64,000 nucleotides of DNA from CAZMZW01 sp963802275 (GTDB lineage: Bacteria > Chloroflexota > Anaerolineae > Anaerolineales > Anaerolineaceae): assembly GCA_963802275.1 (NCBI GenBank), contig CAWDIB010000004.1:1240001-1304000 (forward strand), written 5' to 3'. Below are positions 18,933-27,180 of the stretch, one piece after another (within the stretch, counting starts at the first letter, position 1; each line of letters starts with the position of its first letter). The translations under genes were made by a program, and so were the position numbers. The notes beneath the pieces were generated by a model that had not been told where the DNA came from, did no database searches, and saw nothing but the letters and a program-made list of their open reading frames with translations.

Positions 18933-19757
18933 TCAGCGCAATGGTTGACAGACCGGACAAAAGTGTGTCCCGCGTTGACCAACCAGGATGCGGTGAATGG
19001 TTGTGCCACATACCGGGCAGGCTTCTCCCTGCCGTTGGTAAACGCGAAAGTGATTTTGAAACTCCCCGCCGCGGTAGACCCAATCGATACTGGCGCCGTT
19101 GCGGCGGATCCCCTGCTTGAGTACGGAGCGGATTGAAAGCAATAAGGTACGCGATTCTGTGGGAAGAAGCGAAGCAGAAGAACGCAGCGGGTGTAACCGG
19201 GCAAGGTGCAGGGCTTCGTCGGTATATATATTTCCCAGCCCTGCCAGAAAAGTCTGATCCAACAGCAATGGTTTCAGTTGCCGATTCCTGGTGGTCAGCA
19301 TTAGATGAAACCGCTTTGTGGTTAATAACGGGTCAAGCGGTTCAGGTCCCAGGTCCTGCAAGATTTCCGAAGCATCCGAAACCAGCCAGGCACGCCCAAA
19401 CTTGCGCGGGTCATTAAAAACAAGGCACCAGCCATCCGTAAAATCAAGCGCCAGCCGGTCATGCTTTTGCCTTTCCACCCCTCTGCTTTGATTCACTCGC
19501 AGATCACCGCTCATCCTTAGATGAATCAGTAAGTTTGTTTTGTCAAAGTTAATGATGAGGTATTTACCCCTTCGTCCGACCTTTTGAATCACCTGGTTGG
19601 TCAGGATATCATTCAAATCTTTAGCGGAAGTATTTGCCAGTGTTTTTTGCCAATATAAATGAACTTTCCTGATCTTTTTCCCAACAATTGAACAGATGCC
19701 ATCCTTACCACAATTAAGAGAGCGGACAATAGTTTCAACTTCAGGCAGTTCCGGCAT
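18933..19757 (-). CDS. mutM: Formamidopyrimidine-DNA glycosylase (Fpg)
   Basis: A 274-residue base-excision repair enzyme that removes 8-oxoguanine and other oxidised purines and cleaves the abasic strand. The start at 19757 is chosen because the mature enzyme needs Pro2 as the nucleophile: the sequence from this Met is MPELPEVETI, whereas the longer frame from 19784 would bury it. Glu3 and the beta-hairpin 'GRRGKYL' Lys are present, and the C-terminus has a Cys4 zinc finger (CPVC...CPVC) with the DNA-binding Arg. Length is typical. A 135-base spacer separates it from the upstream prs gene. Confidence 0.95.
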   Translation of the reverse strand: MPELPEVETIVRSLNCGKDGICSIVGKKIRKVHLYWQKTLANTSAKDLNDILTNQVIQKVGRRGKYLIINFDKTNLLIHLRMSGDLRVNQSRGVERQKHDRLALDFTDGWCLVFNDPRKFGRAWLVSDASEILQDLGPEPLDPLLTTKRFHLMLTTRNRQLKPLLLDQTFLAGLGNIYTDEALHLARLHPLRSSASLLPTESRTLLLSIRSVLKQGIRRNGASIDWVYRGGEFQNHFRVYQRQGEACPVCGTTIHRILVGQRGTHFCPVCQPLR

Positions 19758-19892
19758 TATTTGTGCAGCTTTCGAATCTCCCAAACACCCATTGCTGAAA
19801 TAACCAGCACGGAAAATTTGGTTAATTAAAGAATCCGCTCTTAATGACCTCTGGTCTGATCAATCCTGACTTATCTTGCGAGGAAAGAATTC

Positions 19893-20891
19893 CTACTCAT
19901 TAAATAGTTCGCCAACACTGCGGCCTTGATTGGCACGCCGAATGACCTCACCCAGCAAGGGAGCTACCGTGATGATTTTTAACCGGTCGCCAAATTTTGC
20001 CTTTTTTTCAGGCGGAATGGGAATCGTATCAGTGGTGACAAATTCGCGCACCGGTAGGGCTGCCATGCGTTCTGCCGCATTTGGGGAAAGCACCGGGTGG
20101 ATGAACAATACGATCACATCCCGCGCCCCCTGCTCTTTGCAGATCTTTACCGCCGAGACAATGGTACTGCCCGTGCTCACCTCCTCATCGAAAATAATGA
20201 CATCACGGTCTTCCACATCTCCGATCAGGGTAAGGGCTTTGGTGGTCGGGTCATTGGAAGCGCGCCGCTTTTCAATGATCGCCAGGGGTACCCCCAGCCG
20301 TTCAGCATAATTGCGCGCTTTTTTGGCAAAACCAAGATCAGGAGAAACAACCACCGGTGAATGGAGTTTTCCGCACAGTGTATCCAGGTAATCGATCAGC
20401 ACATGGAAAGCATACAGCACATCGCCAGGGATGGAGAAGAAACCCTGGATCTGATCGGCATGCAGGTCAAAGGTCATGTAGCGGTCTGCACCGGCGACTT
20501 CGATCATATCCGCTACCAGGCGCGCGGTGATGGGTACGCGTGGCTGGTCTTTCTTGTCTGACCGGGAATAGCACATATACGGTGCAACCGCAGTCACACG
20601 CCCCGCCGAATCAAGTTTCAGCGTCTGCACCAGGATGAGCAATTCCATCAGATTGCGGTGGACAGGGATGGAGGTGGTTTGGATGACATAACAATCCTGC
20701 CCGCGTACAGAAGCGCGTAGCTTGACGAACAGGTTGTCATTGGGGAAAGTGACAATATCCCTTTCGCAAAGCGGAACGTTTAAATACGTGGCAATGCTGG
20801 CTGCCAGATCCGGGCAGGCGGTGCCGGCATACAATTTGATCCCTCCGTACAACATCCTGTCACCATGGGGATGCACAGGTCCTATACTCAT
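19893..20891 (-). CDS. prs: Ribose-phosphate pyrophosphokinase
   Basis: A 332-residue enzyme that makes PRPP from ribose-5-phosphate and ATP for nucleotide, His and Trp synthesis. Motifs visible include 'YSRSDKKDQPRVPI' (ATP-binding flexible loop, near 108), 'TFDLHADQIQGFF' (metal/ATP His, near 138), 'VVVSPDLGFAKKA' and the PRPP-binding loop 'VIIFDEEVSTGSTI' near 225. A strong AGGAGGT ribosome binding site precedes the ATG. The start overlaps the stop of the upstream GNAT gene by 4 bases, making an aspS-GNAT-prs operon. Confidence 0.95.
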   Translation of the reverse strand: MSIGPVHPHGDRMLYGGIKLYAGTACPDLAASIATYLNVPLCERDIVTFPNDNLFVKLRASVRGQDCYVIQTTSIPVHRNLMELLILVQTLKLDSAGRVTAVAPYMCYSRSDKKDQPRVPITARLVADMIEVAGADRYMTFDLHADQIQGFFSIPGDVLYAFHVLIDYLDTLCGKLHSPVVVSPDLGFAKKARNYAERLGVPLAIIEKRRASNDPTTKALTLIGDVEDRDVIIFDEEVSTGSTIVSAVKICKEQGARDVIVLFIHPVLSPNAAERMAALPVREFVTTDTIPIPPEKKAKFGDRLKIITVAPLLGEVIRRANQGRSVGELFNE

Positions 20892-21445
20892 TGATTACCT
20901 CCTGAAAATTCATCATTCCATTCAGATCTTAATACGCTCATTAATAAAACGTCAATATATTTTCCATCCATAAATCGATCCTGGCGCAGGCGTCCATCCA
21001 CCTTAAAACCAGCTTTCTCATAGGAGCGGATACCACGCAAGTTGGTTTCGTAAACCCTTAAGAAAACGCGGTTAAGGTTCAATTCGTTGAAACCAAATTT
21101 CAATAACAGCCGCACGGCCTCGGTGCCATAGCCCTTGTCCCAACAGGTTTTTTCACCGATGGAGATGCCAATTTCCGCTGCGCGGTCGTTATTGCGAATG
21201 GAGAAAAATCCCGCATTTCCCACCGGCAGCCAGGTATCTTCCTGGTGAATTTCAATGACGAGTGGCTGCTCTTCGACCGGTCTTTGCAGAATTCCCTTGA
21301 ACCATTCCTCTTCCTGCGGCAGACCCAGCGGAATGAAAAGCTGCAGGTTCCTGCGCACATCCGGGTCGTTGAACCATCTCACAAAACGCGGCAGGTCCTC
21401 CCTTTCAATCGCCCGCAGACGTATACGTGAACCGTACAGCACCAC
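20888..21445 (-). CDS. RimJ/RimL-type GNAT acetyltransferase
   Basis: A 185-residue N-acetyltransferase. 'IRLRAIEREDLPRFVRWFNDPDVRRNL' at the N-terminus and 'CWDKGYGTEAVRLLLKFGFNELNLNRVFLRVYETN', then 'YEKAGFK', are the standard Acetyltransf_3 acetyl-CoA-binding pattern. Such enzymes acetylate ribosomal protein N-termini, amino sugars or small amines. It sits between aspS (9-base gap) and prs (4-base overlap), so it is cotranscribed with translation and nucleotide genes. The acceptor is not known. Confidence 0.9.
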   Translation of the reverse strand: MVLYGSRIRLRAIEREDLPRFVRWFNDPDVRRNLQLFIPLGLPQEEEWFKGILQRPVEEQPLVIEIHQEDTWLPVGNAGFFSIRNNDRAAEIGISIGEKTCWDKGYGTEAVRLLLKFGFNELNLNRVFLRVYETNLRGIRSYEKAGFKVDGRLRQDRFMDGKYIDVLLMSVLRSEWNDEFSGGNQ

Positions 21446-21454
21446 TGCCTTCCT

Positions 21455-22777
21455 TTAGGGATTCAAACGGTTGGGACCGCGGAAGAGGTAGACCGCCTCG
21501 CGGATATTGCCGAGATTCAACATGGCCACCAGCAGTCGGGAGAGGCCAAGTCCAAAACCGCCGTGTGACGGACAACCGAACTTGAAGAAGTCCAGATAGT
21601 ATTGGTTGTTTTCCTGGCTCAACCCCTTTTCCAATGCTTGTTTTAAAAGGATGTCGTAACGATGCTCCCTTTGGGCACCGGTGGCAATTTCTAAGCCGTT
21701 GGCAAGCAAGTCAAAGCTGCGCGTCAGGTCCGGTCTATCCGTGTGGCGCATATGGTAGAACGGTCGGACGGCGATCGGCCAGTCAATGACAAATACAAAG
21801 TCGTGGTTGTAGGCTTTCTTCACATGGTCAGCCAGGGCGCGTTCGCCACCCGGATCAAGGTCGCCCTTACGCTCAGGGGGCAGCTTGTAACCAATTTCTT
21901 TTAGAATCTCATACGCCTTGGCCATGGTCAAACGTGGGAAGGGTACGGAAGGCACTTGCAGGTCCACCGAAAAAACAGATTTGATCTCCTCACCGTGTTT
22001 TTCTTTGACTTGCTGATAAGTGTATTGCAGCCAGCGCTCGGTGAAGGCCATCACATCCTCATGCGTTTCAATCCAGGACATCTCCATGTCGATTCCGGTG
22101 AATTCTGTCATATGGCGCGAGGTGAAGGATGGGTCGGCACGGAACACCGGGCCAATTTCAAAAACGCGCTCAAATCCAGCCGCCATGGCCATTTGCTTGT
22201 AAAACTGGGGGGATTGCGCCAGGTAGGCTTTGCGCTCAAAATATTGCACTTCAAAAAGTTCCGCCCCACTTTCGCTGGGGCTGCCCATGATCTTGGGGGA
22301 ATGGATTTCCAGGAACTGGTTTTGCAGCCAATATTCGCGCATGGCCTGTTCCATGGTGGTCTGCACCTTGAAAAGCAGCAGGTTTTCCGTCCGTCGCAGG
22401 TCAAGGTAACGCCAATCCATGCGGAAATCGATGGCGGGTAGGTTTTCTTTATCAAACGGGTCGAATGGCATTGGGGCTTCAGCCAAATTTTCCACTGTGA
22501 GGCTTGCCAGCTGAATCTCAAATCCGCCCAGCTTGACAATCGGGTTTTCCACCACCTTGCCGGTTATGGTCAGGGCACTTTCCGTGGTTAAGGTGGAAAT
22601 TTTATTTCCGAGATCTTCATTGTTTGGACGGTAGTGTGCCACCTGAACCAATCCGGTGCGGTCGCGCAATATGAGAAATTGCATTTTTTTCTGGTCACGC
22701 AGTGTTTGCAGCCAGCCCTGGACGCAAACCTCTTCACCGATATGCTCATTCAATTGGCGGATGGGTATTCTTTTCAT
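21455..22777 (-). CDS. aspS: Aspartyl-tRNA synthetase, archaeal-type (probably non-discriminating)
   Basis: A 440-residue class IIb synthetase. An OB-fold anticodon-binding domain ('VCVQGWLQTLRDQKKMQFLILRDRTGLVQV') is followed directly by the catalytic core. Class II motif 2 ('FRADPSFTSRHMTEFTGIDMEM') and motif 3 ('GLGLSRLLVAML') are visible. At 440 residues it lacks the GAD insertion of the ~590-residue bacterial AspRS and matches the archaeal/AspRS2 type, which often charges both tRNA-Asp and tRNA-Asn, with a GatCAB amidotransferase finishing Asn-tRNA. That role is inferred. It is the first gene of the aspS-GNAT-prs group, with a possible AAGGA ribosome binding site 10 bases upstream. Confidence 0.94.
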   Translation of the reverse strand: MKRIPIRQLNEHIGEEVCVQGWLQTLRDQKKMQFLILRDRTGLVQVAHYRPNNEDLGNKISTLTTESALTITGKVVENPIVKLGGFEIQLASLTVENLAEAPMPFDPFDKENLPAIDFRMDWRYLDLRRTENLLLFKVQTTMEQAMREYWLQNQFLEIHSPKIMGSPSESGAELFEVQYFERKAYLAQSPQFYKQMAMAAGFERVFEIGPVFRADPSFTSRHMTEFTGIDMEMSWIETHEDVMAFTERWLQYTYQQVKEKHGEEIKSVFSVDLQVPSVPFPRLTMAKAYEILKEIGYKLPPERKGDLDPGGERALADHVKKAYNHDFVFVIDWPIAVRPFYHMRHTDRPDLTRSFDLLANGLEIATGAQREHRYDILLKQALEKGLSQENNQYYLDFFKFGCPSHGGFGLGLSRLLVAMLNLGNIREAVYLFRGPNRLNP

Positions 22778-22859
22778 AGAACTATAATCCTTTATGAATC
22801 CACTAATGATTATTCATTTTAATTCACTTCCCCCATTTTGAACGAATTTTAAACTTATT

Positions 22860-23840
22860 TTAAGATGCTGGTTTTTCTTCCGCCTTAATTAGGTCTTCAA
22901 TAACTTTAAAGGGGGTGAGCTGGCGTATTAGCAAGGAAGCAAGCAGTTCGTGATATGCATTTGACTTGGTGACATTTTGCCATTGAGCACCAATTCTTTC
23001 AGAATAGAGCAATTCCAACCACGTCTCCAGCCGGCGTTGGTCCTTTTTCTGCCATTGGCCATTGGCGCATATGAACTGCCTGTGTTTTTCAATTTGATCA
23101 AGCAGTAAATCCATACCATCTTCCTCGGTGGCTACTGCTTTAATAATGGGAGGCGTCCACCTATGACCATTAAAAGAATCCACTTTATCATCTGATGGAG
23201 AGTACCCCAGCTCCAACATGGCCTGCAGTGACTGTACCACCAGGTCCGCACCAGGTTTGTCAGCCTTGTTCACCACGAGAATATCTGCAATTTCAAGGAT
23301 GCCGGCCTTGATGGCTTGCACATCATCTCCCAACCCGGGAGCTTCCACCACCACCGTAGTATGGGCAACTTGGGCAATCTCCACCTCGGATTGACCGGCA
23401 CCAACTGTTTCCACCAGGATTGGGTCCAAACCGGCTGCATCCATTACATGAATGACAGCCGGCACTGAGCGATTCAAACCACCCAGCGCGCCACGGGTGG
23501 CCATCGAGCGGACAAACACGCGTATATCACCGGCAATATCCTTCATTCTCACCCGGTCTCCCAGCAGCGCACCGCCGGTGAACGGGCTGGTCGGATCGAC
23601 CGCAATCACGCCTATATCGATTAATGGATGGCGGCTCAGCCATCTCTTGACCAGGGCATTGACCAGGGTTGATTTACCTGCCCCGCTGGTGCCGGTGATA
23701 CCAATGACATGCGCTTTGCCTGAATGCAAAAAAAGTTGGTCAACCAGGCGGCGGCCTTCATCTTGGTCGTTTTCCACCCGGGTGATCACTCTGGCCAGTG
23801 CCAGGCGGTCACCTGTTAAAATTTGTTTGACCAGTGTCAT
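22860..23840 (-). CDS. meaB: Methylmalonyl-CoA mutase-associated GTPase MeaB (ArgK family)
   Basis: A 326-residue G3E GTPase that loads and protects the adenosylcobalamin cofactor of methylmalonyl-CoA mutase. The P-loop 'GITGTSGAGKST' is at 47-58, 'DPTSPFTGGALLGDRVRM' (switch region) near 88, 'VETVGAGQSE' near 144 and 'VVNKAD' near 193. The C-terminal dimerisation region is present. It begins 15 bases after the B12-binding mutase subunit, which fits the functional link. The catalytic large subunit is not in the window. Confidence 0.95.
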   Translation of the reverse strand: MTLVKQILTGDRLALARVITRVENDQDEGRRLVDQLFLHSGKAHVIGITGTSGAGKSTLVNALVKRWLSRHPLIDIGVIAVDPTSPFTGGALLGDRVRMKDIAGDIRVFVRSMATRGALGGLNRSVPAVIHVMDAAGLDPILVETVGAGQSEVEIAQVAHTTVVVEAPGLGDDVQAIKAGILEIADILVVNKADKPGADLVVQSLQAMLELGYSPSDDKVDSFNGHRWTPPIIKAVATEEDGMDLLLDQIEKHRQFICANGQWQKKDQRRLETWLELLYSERIGAQWQNVTKSNAYHELLASLLIRQLTPFKVIEDLIKAEEKPAS

Positions 23841-23855
23841 GGAAAGCGAATGAAA

Positions 23856-24260
23856 TCATCCAACCATGCGGCGGATGTCATCCGCCACTGCGGTGGTCAC
23901 GGCGCCAGGCCCATAGATTTCCCTGACCCCCATTTTTTTCAACTCTACCGCATCCTCCCCCGGGATGATGCCGCCTACAAACACCAGTGCATGTTCCTGA
24001 TGGTTGGCTTTGAGCAATTGCAGCACGCGCGGCACGAGGGTCATATGGGCGCCGGAAAGGATGGAGAGCCCGACCACATCCACATCCTCCTGGAGGGCGG
24101 CATTGGCGATCATTTCCGGTGTCTGGCGCAGACCGGTGTAAATCACCTCCATGCCGGCATCGCGTAAGGCTCGTGCAATGACCTTGGCGCCGCGGTCGTG
24201 GCCATCCAGCCCGGGCTTGGCAATCAGGACACGGATTTTCTTTTCCATAGCTTGTTTCAT
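23856..24260 (-). CDS. Methylmalonyl-CoA mutase B12-binding (small) subunit
   Basis: A 134-residue stand-alone cobalamin-binding domain. The base-off/His-on signature D19-x-H21-x2-G24 is in 'KPGLDGHDRGAK', followed by 'VIYTGLRQTPE' and the conserved 'SGAH' and 'GGIIP' loops of the Rossmann-like B12 fold. In many archaea and some bacteria the mutase is split into a large catalytic subunit and this small subunit; MeaB follows 15 bases downstream. The enzyme interconverts succinyl-CoA and methylmalonyl-CoA in propionate metabolism. An internal Met (residue 5, 24248) is an alternative start. Confidence 0.93.
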   Translation of the reverse strand: MKQAMEKKIRVLIAKPGLDGHDRGAKVIARALRDAGMEVIYTGLRQTPEMIANAALQEDVDVVGLSILSGAHMTLVPRVLQLLKANHQEHALVFVGGIIPGEDAVELKKMGVREIYGPGAVTTAVADDIRRMVG

Positions 24261-24394
24261 CCTTGTTTTTCTTGTCCTTCTTAATTATATCTTGGGGCTG
24301 AAAAGGGATTAATACAATAAAAATATGCTACCTATCGAGGGTTTCATACCGCTGGTGGGCAATTCCTCTGCAATGTCGTTTAAGAACGGCATAG

Positions 24395-24400
24395 TATAAT
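24395..24400 (+). promoter_or_regulatory. Probable -10 box for glgP
   Basis: A TATAAT lies about 48 bases upstream of the glgP start in the 188-base divergent spacer. A clear -35 at the right distance was not found. A GGAGA ribosome binding site (24434-24438) follows it. Confidence 0.45.
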
Positions 24401-24448
24401 GCCTGCGCCTTTAAAAAAGGTTACCTTTTCATCGGAGAATTTAAAATA

Positions 24449-26602
24449 TTGAAAGCAGAACGCGAATATCCCAACCATTATGATCTGCCCAAAAAAATTG
24501 AGCGGTTGAAAGATCTGGCATATAACTTATGGTGGGTTTGGAACCCGCAAGGGCAGCGCTTGTTTTCGTACATCGACCGGCAGTTGTGGGAAATGCTGAA
24601 CCATAACCCGATCGCCTTTTTACGCCAGGTGGATGCTGAAAAATTGGAGCAGGCAGCCAGGGACGTCACCTTTCTGGATGATTACCAATCCACCATCAGG
24701 AATTTTGATGAGTACATAAAGGACGGCAACAATTGGTTTAAACAAAAGTATCCGGACCTGAAGGACAAGCTGGTGGCCTATTTCTCATTTGAGTTTGGCT
24801 TGCACGAATCCATGCCTTTTTATGCCGGCGGGCTGGGCATCCTGGCTGGAGACCATCTGAAGGAAGCCAGCGACCTGGGCATGCCGGTTGTGGGGGTTGG
24901 GTTCATCTACCACCAGGGTTATTTTGTGCAAAACATCACCGAGGATGGCTGGCAGGAAACGCGGCATTTTCAATTCAATTTCACCGAGATGCCCATCATT
25001 TCACTGACGGACAAGCAGGGTAATCCATTGATGGTATCGGTGGAACTGCCTGGCCGCGAGGTTTTTGCCCGCATTTGGGAAATCCGCATCGGCCGAACGT
25101 CACTTTTCCTGCTCGACTCTAATGTGGATCGCAATTCCAGCACAGACCGGCATCTGACCTCGGTGCTGTATTCCAATGACCTGGAAATCCGCATCTCACA
25201 GGAAATGCTGCTTGGGCTTGGTGGAGTAAAAGCGCTGCGGCTGCTCGGGTACCAGCCGGATGTGTGGCATATGAATGAGGGACACTCGGCATTTCTGACC
25301 TTGGAACGGGTAAGGGAACTGGTTCAATCCGGCAAGGATTTCAATGCCGCCTTAAACGAATTACGCCACTCCAACGTCTTCACCACTCACACACCTGTGC
25401 CGGCTGGAAATGACCAATTTCCATTCTGGTTGATTGACAAGTATTTCCCCAAGGTCTGGGCCGATTTGGGTTTGAACCGCGATACCTTTGTTGAACTCGG
25501 CAGGCAATCGCAAAGCTGGGGGGATACCTTCAGTATGCCGGTATTGGCGCTCAAACTTTCGGAAAGGGCCAATGCAGTTTCCAGGCTGCATGGCCAGGTG
25601 GCGCGCAAGATGTGGACTTCCCTGTGGCCTGAAAAGGATGAGAAGGACATCCCCATTCAGCACATCACCAACGGCATCCATACCGGCACCTGGCTGGCCA
25701 GGCGCATCCGGTTGCTGTTTGAACGATACCTGGGATCAGATTGGTATAACCACATTGATGATCCGGAGCTTTGGAAGAAAATCGACCTGATCCCGGATGA
25801 GGAATTATGGAATGTGAAACGGCACTTGAAGCGCAAGCTGATCTTGCATACCATCGAAAATACCAGGCGGCGCTGGCAGAGCGGCAAAATCCAGGCATCC
25901 CAGGTGATCGCCGAAGGTGTCATGCTGGATCCTTACTCACTCACAATCGGTTTTGCCCGTCGGTTTGCCACCTACAAGCGTTCCAACCTCATTTTTACTG
26001 ATTATGACCGCCTGTTGAGAATTGTGACCAACAACCAGATGCCGGTGCAGATAATCTTTGCCGGGAAAGCACACCCGGCGGATGAGCCGGGAAAGCTGCT
26101 GATCCAAAAAGTGTATCGCTCCGCCAAGGATCCCAAGACCTGCGGACGGCTGGTTTTCCTGGAAGATTATGACATGAACATCGCCCGTTTAATGGTGCAA
26201 GGCGTGGATGTCTGGCTGAATACCCCGCTGCGCCCGAATGAAGCCAGCGGCACCTCAGGTATGAAAGCAGCCCTGAATGGCGCCCTGAACCTATCCATCC
26301 TCGACGGCTGGTTTGCCGAAGGATACAACAGCCAAAACGGCTGGGCCATCGGTTCCACCGAGGATGCCGATGATCCACAGGAACAGGATCGCCAGGATGC
26401 TGCCAGTCTGTATGACCTGTTGGAAAAGGAAATCATCCCCATGTTCTATCAAACCCATGCCATGGGTGATTTTTCCTCCGAATGGCTGGCAAAGATCAAG
26501 GAATGCATACGCAGTCTGGCGCCCCAATTTAGCACACGGCGCATGCTCAAAGAATATCTGACTCAGATGTATCTGCCTGCCATGAATGAAACCAAGCGGT
26601 AA
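24449..26602 (+). CDS. glgP: Alpha-glucan (glycogen/maltodextrin) phosphorylase
   Basis: A 717-residue PLP-dependent phosphorylase that releases glucose-1-phosphate from storage glucans. The PLP lysine is Lys606 in 'GTSGMKAALNG'. The N-terminus 'LPKKIERLKDLAYNLWWVWNPQGQRLF' and 'GGLGILAGDHLKEASDLG' mark the short TIGR02094-type subfamily. The start is a TTG with a GGAGA ribosome binding site 10 bases upstream; no suitable ATG exists nearby. It is followed after 20 bases by a DUF2179 membrane protein. Together with enolase downstream it indicates glycogen or maltodextrin use. Confidence 0.94.
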   Translation: MKAEREYPNHYDLPKKIERLKDLAYNLWWVWNPQGQRLFSYIDRQLWEMLNHNPIAFLRQVDAEKLEQAARDVTFLDDYQSTIRNFDEYIKDGNNWFKQKYPDLKDKLVAYFSFEFGLHESMPFYAGGLGILAGDHLKEASDLGMPVVGVGFIYHQGYFVQNITEDGWQETRHFQFNFTEMPIISLTDKQGNPLMVSVELPGREVFARIWEIRIGRTSLFLLDSNVDRNSSTDRHLTSVLYSNDLEIRISQEMLLGLGGVKALRLLGYQPDVWHMNEGHSAFLTLERVRELVQSGKDFNAALNELRHSNVFTTHTPVPAGNDQFPFWLIDKYFPKVWADLGLNRDTFVELGRQSQSWGDTFSMPVLALKLSERANAVSRLHGQVARKMWTSLWPEKDEKDIPIQHITNGIHTGTWLARRIRLLFERYLGSDWYNHIDDPELWKKIDLIPDEELWNVKRHLKRKLILHTIENTRRRWQSGKIQASQVIAEGVMLDPYSLTIGFARRFATYKRSNLIFTDYDRLLRIVTNNQMPVQIIFAGKAHPADEPGKLLIQKVYRSAKDPKTCGRLVFLEDYDMNIARLMVQGVDVWLNTPLRPNEASGTSGMKAALNGALNLSILDGWFAEGYNSQNGWAIGSTEDADDPQEQDRQDAASLYDLLEKEIIPMFYQTHAMGDFSSEWLAKIKECIRSLAPQFSTRRMLKEYLTQMYLPAMNETKR

Positions 26603-26622
26603 AGCAACCGGGAAGGAGCACC

Positions 26623-27162
26623 ATGTTTGCTAATTTGCAGGATCCCAATATCTGGCTGGTAGCCCTCGGCATATTTGCATTAAGGGTGGTCAATGTTGCC
26701 CTGGACACAGTGAGAATGCTTTCGGTGATGCGTGGGATGAAATGGATTGCCTTCTTCCTTGGCATTGTGGTTTCACTGACCTACATACTCGCGCTGGGAT
26801 CTGTGCTGAGCAATCTTAACAACATCATTCTCATCCTGGCTTACGCAATCGGATTCGCTGGTGGAGGATGGGTGGGTATGATGATTGAAGAACGTCTGGC
26901 GCTCGGCTTTGTGCATATCAGTGTAGTGTCATCCAAAAGGGGGGCAAAGATCGCCCAGGCTCTGCGCAGGCATGGGCATGCAGTTACGGAAGTGGAAGCA
27001 CATGGAAAAGACGGGGTAGTCTCTTTATTGGAGATCAGCGTTCAACGCAAGCACATGCACCTGGTACGTGAACTGATCTGCAAGAATGATGACCAGGCCT
27101 TCATCACCACGCGGGATATCCAGCCCCTGCACCGCGGTTTCTGGCTTCAAGACAAGAAATAG
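26623..27162 (+). CDS. DUF5698/DUF2179 membrane protein (UPF0316 family)
   Basis: A 179-residue protein. Three hydrophobic helices (about residues 8-25, 43-62 and 64-85) form the N-terminal DUF5698 membrane part, ending in 'FAGGGWVGMMIEERLALG', the family signature. The C-terminal soluble part (95-165) is a DUF2179 alpha/beta domain that may bind a small ligand. A strong GGAAGGAG ribosome binding site lies upstream. It is probably cotranscribed with glgP, but its function is unknown across the family. Confidence 0.9.
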   Translation: MFANLQDPNIWLVALGIFALRVVNVALDTVRMLSVMRGMKWIAFFLGIVVSLTYILALGSVLSNLNNIILILAYAIGFAGGGWVGMMIEERLALGFVHISVVSSKRGAKIAQALRRHGHAVTEVEAHGKDGVVSLLEISVQRKHMHLVRELICKNDDQAFITTRDIQPLHRGFWLQDKK

Positions 27163-27180
27163 AAATTTAATAAAAGGGGA

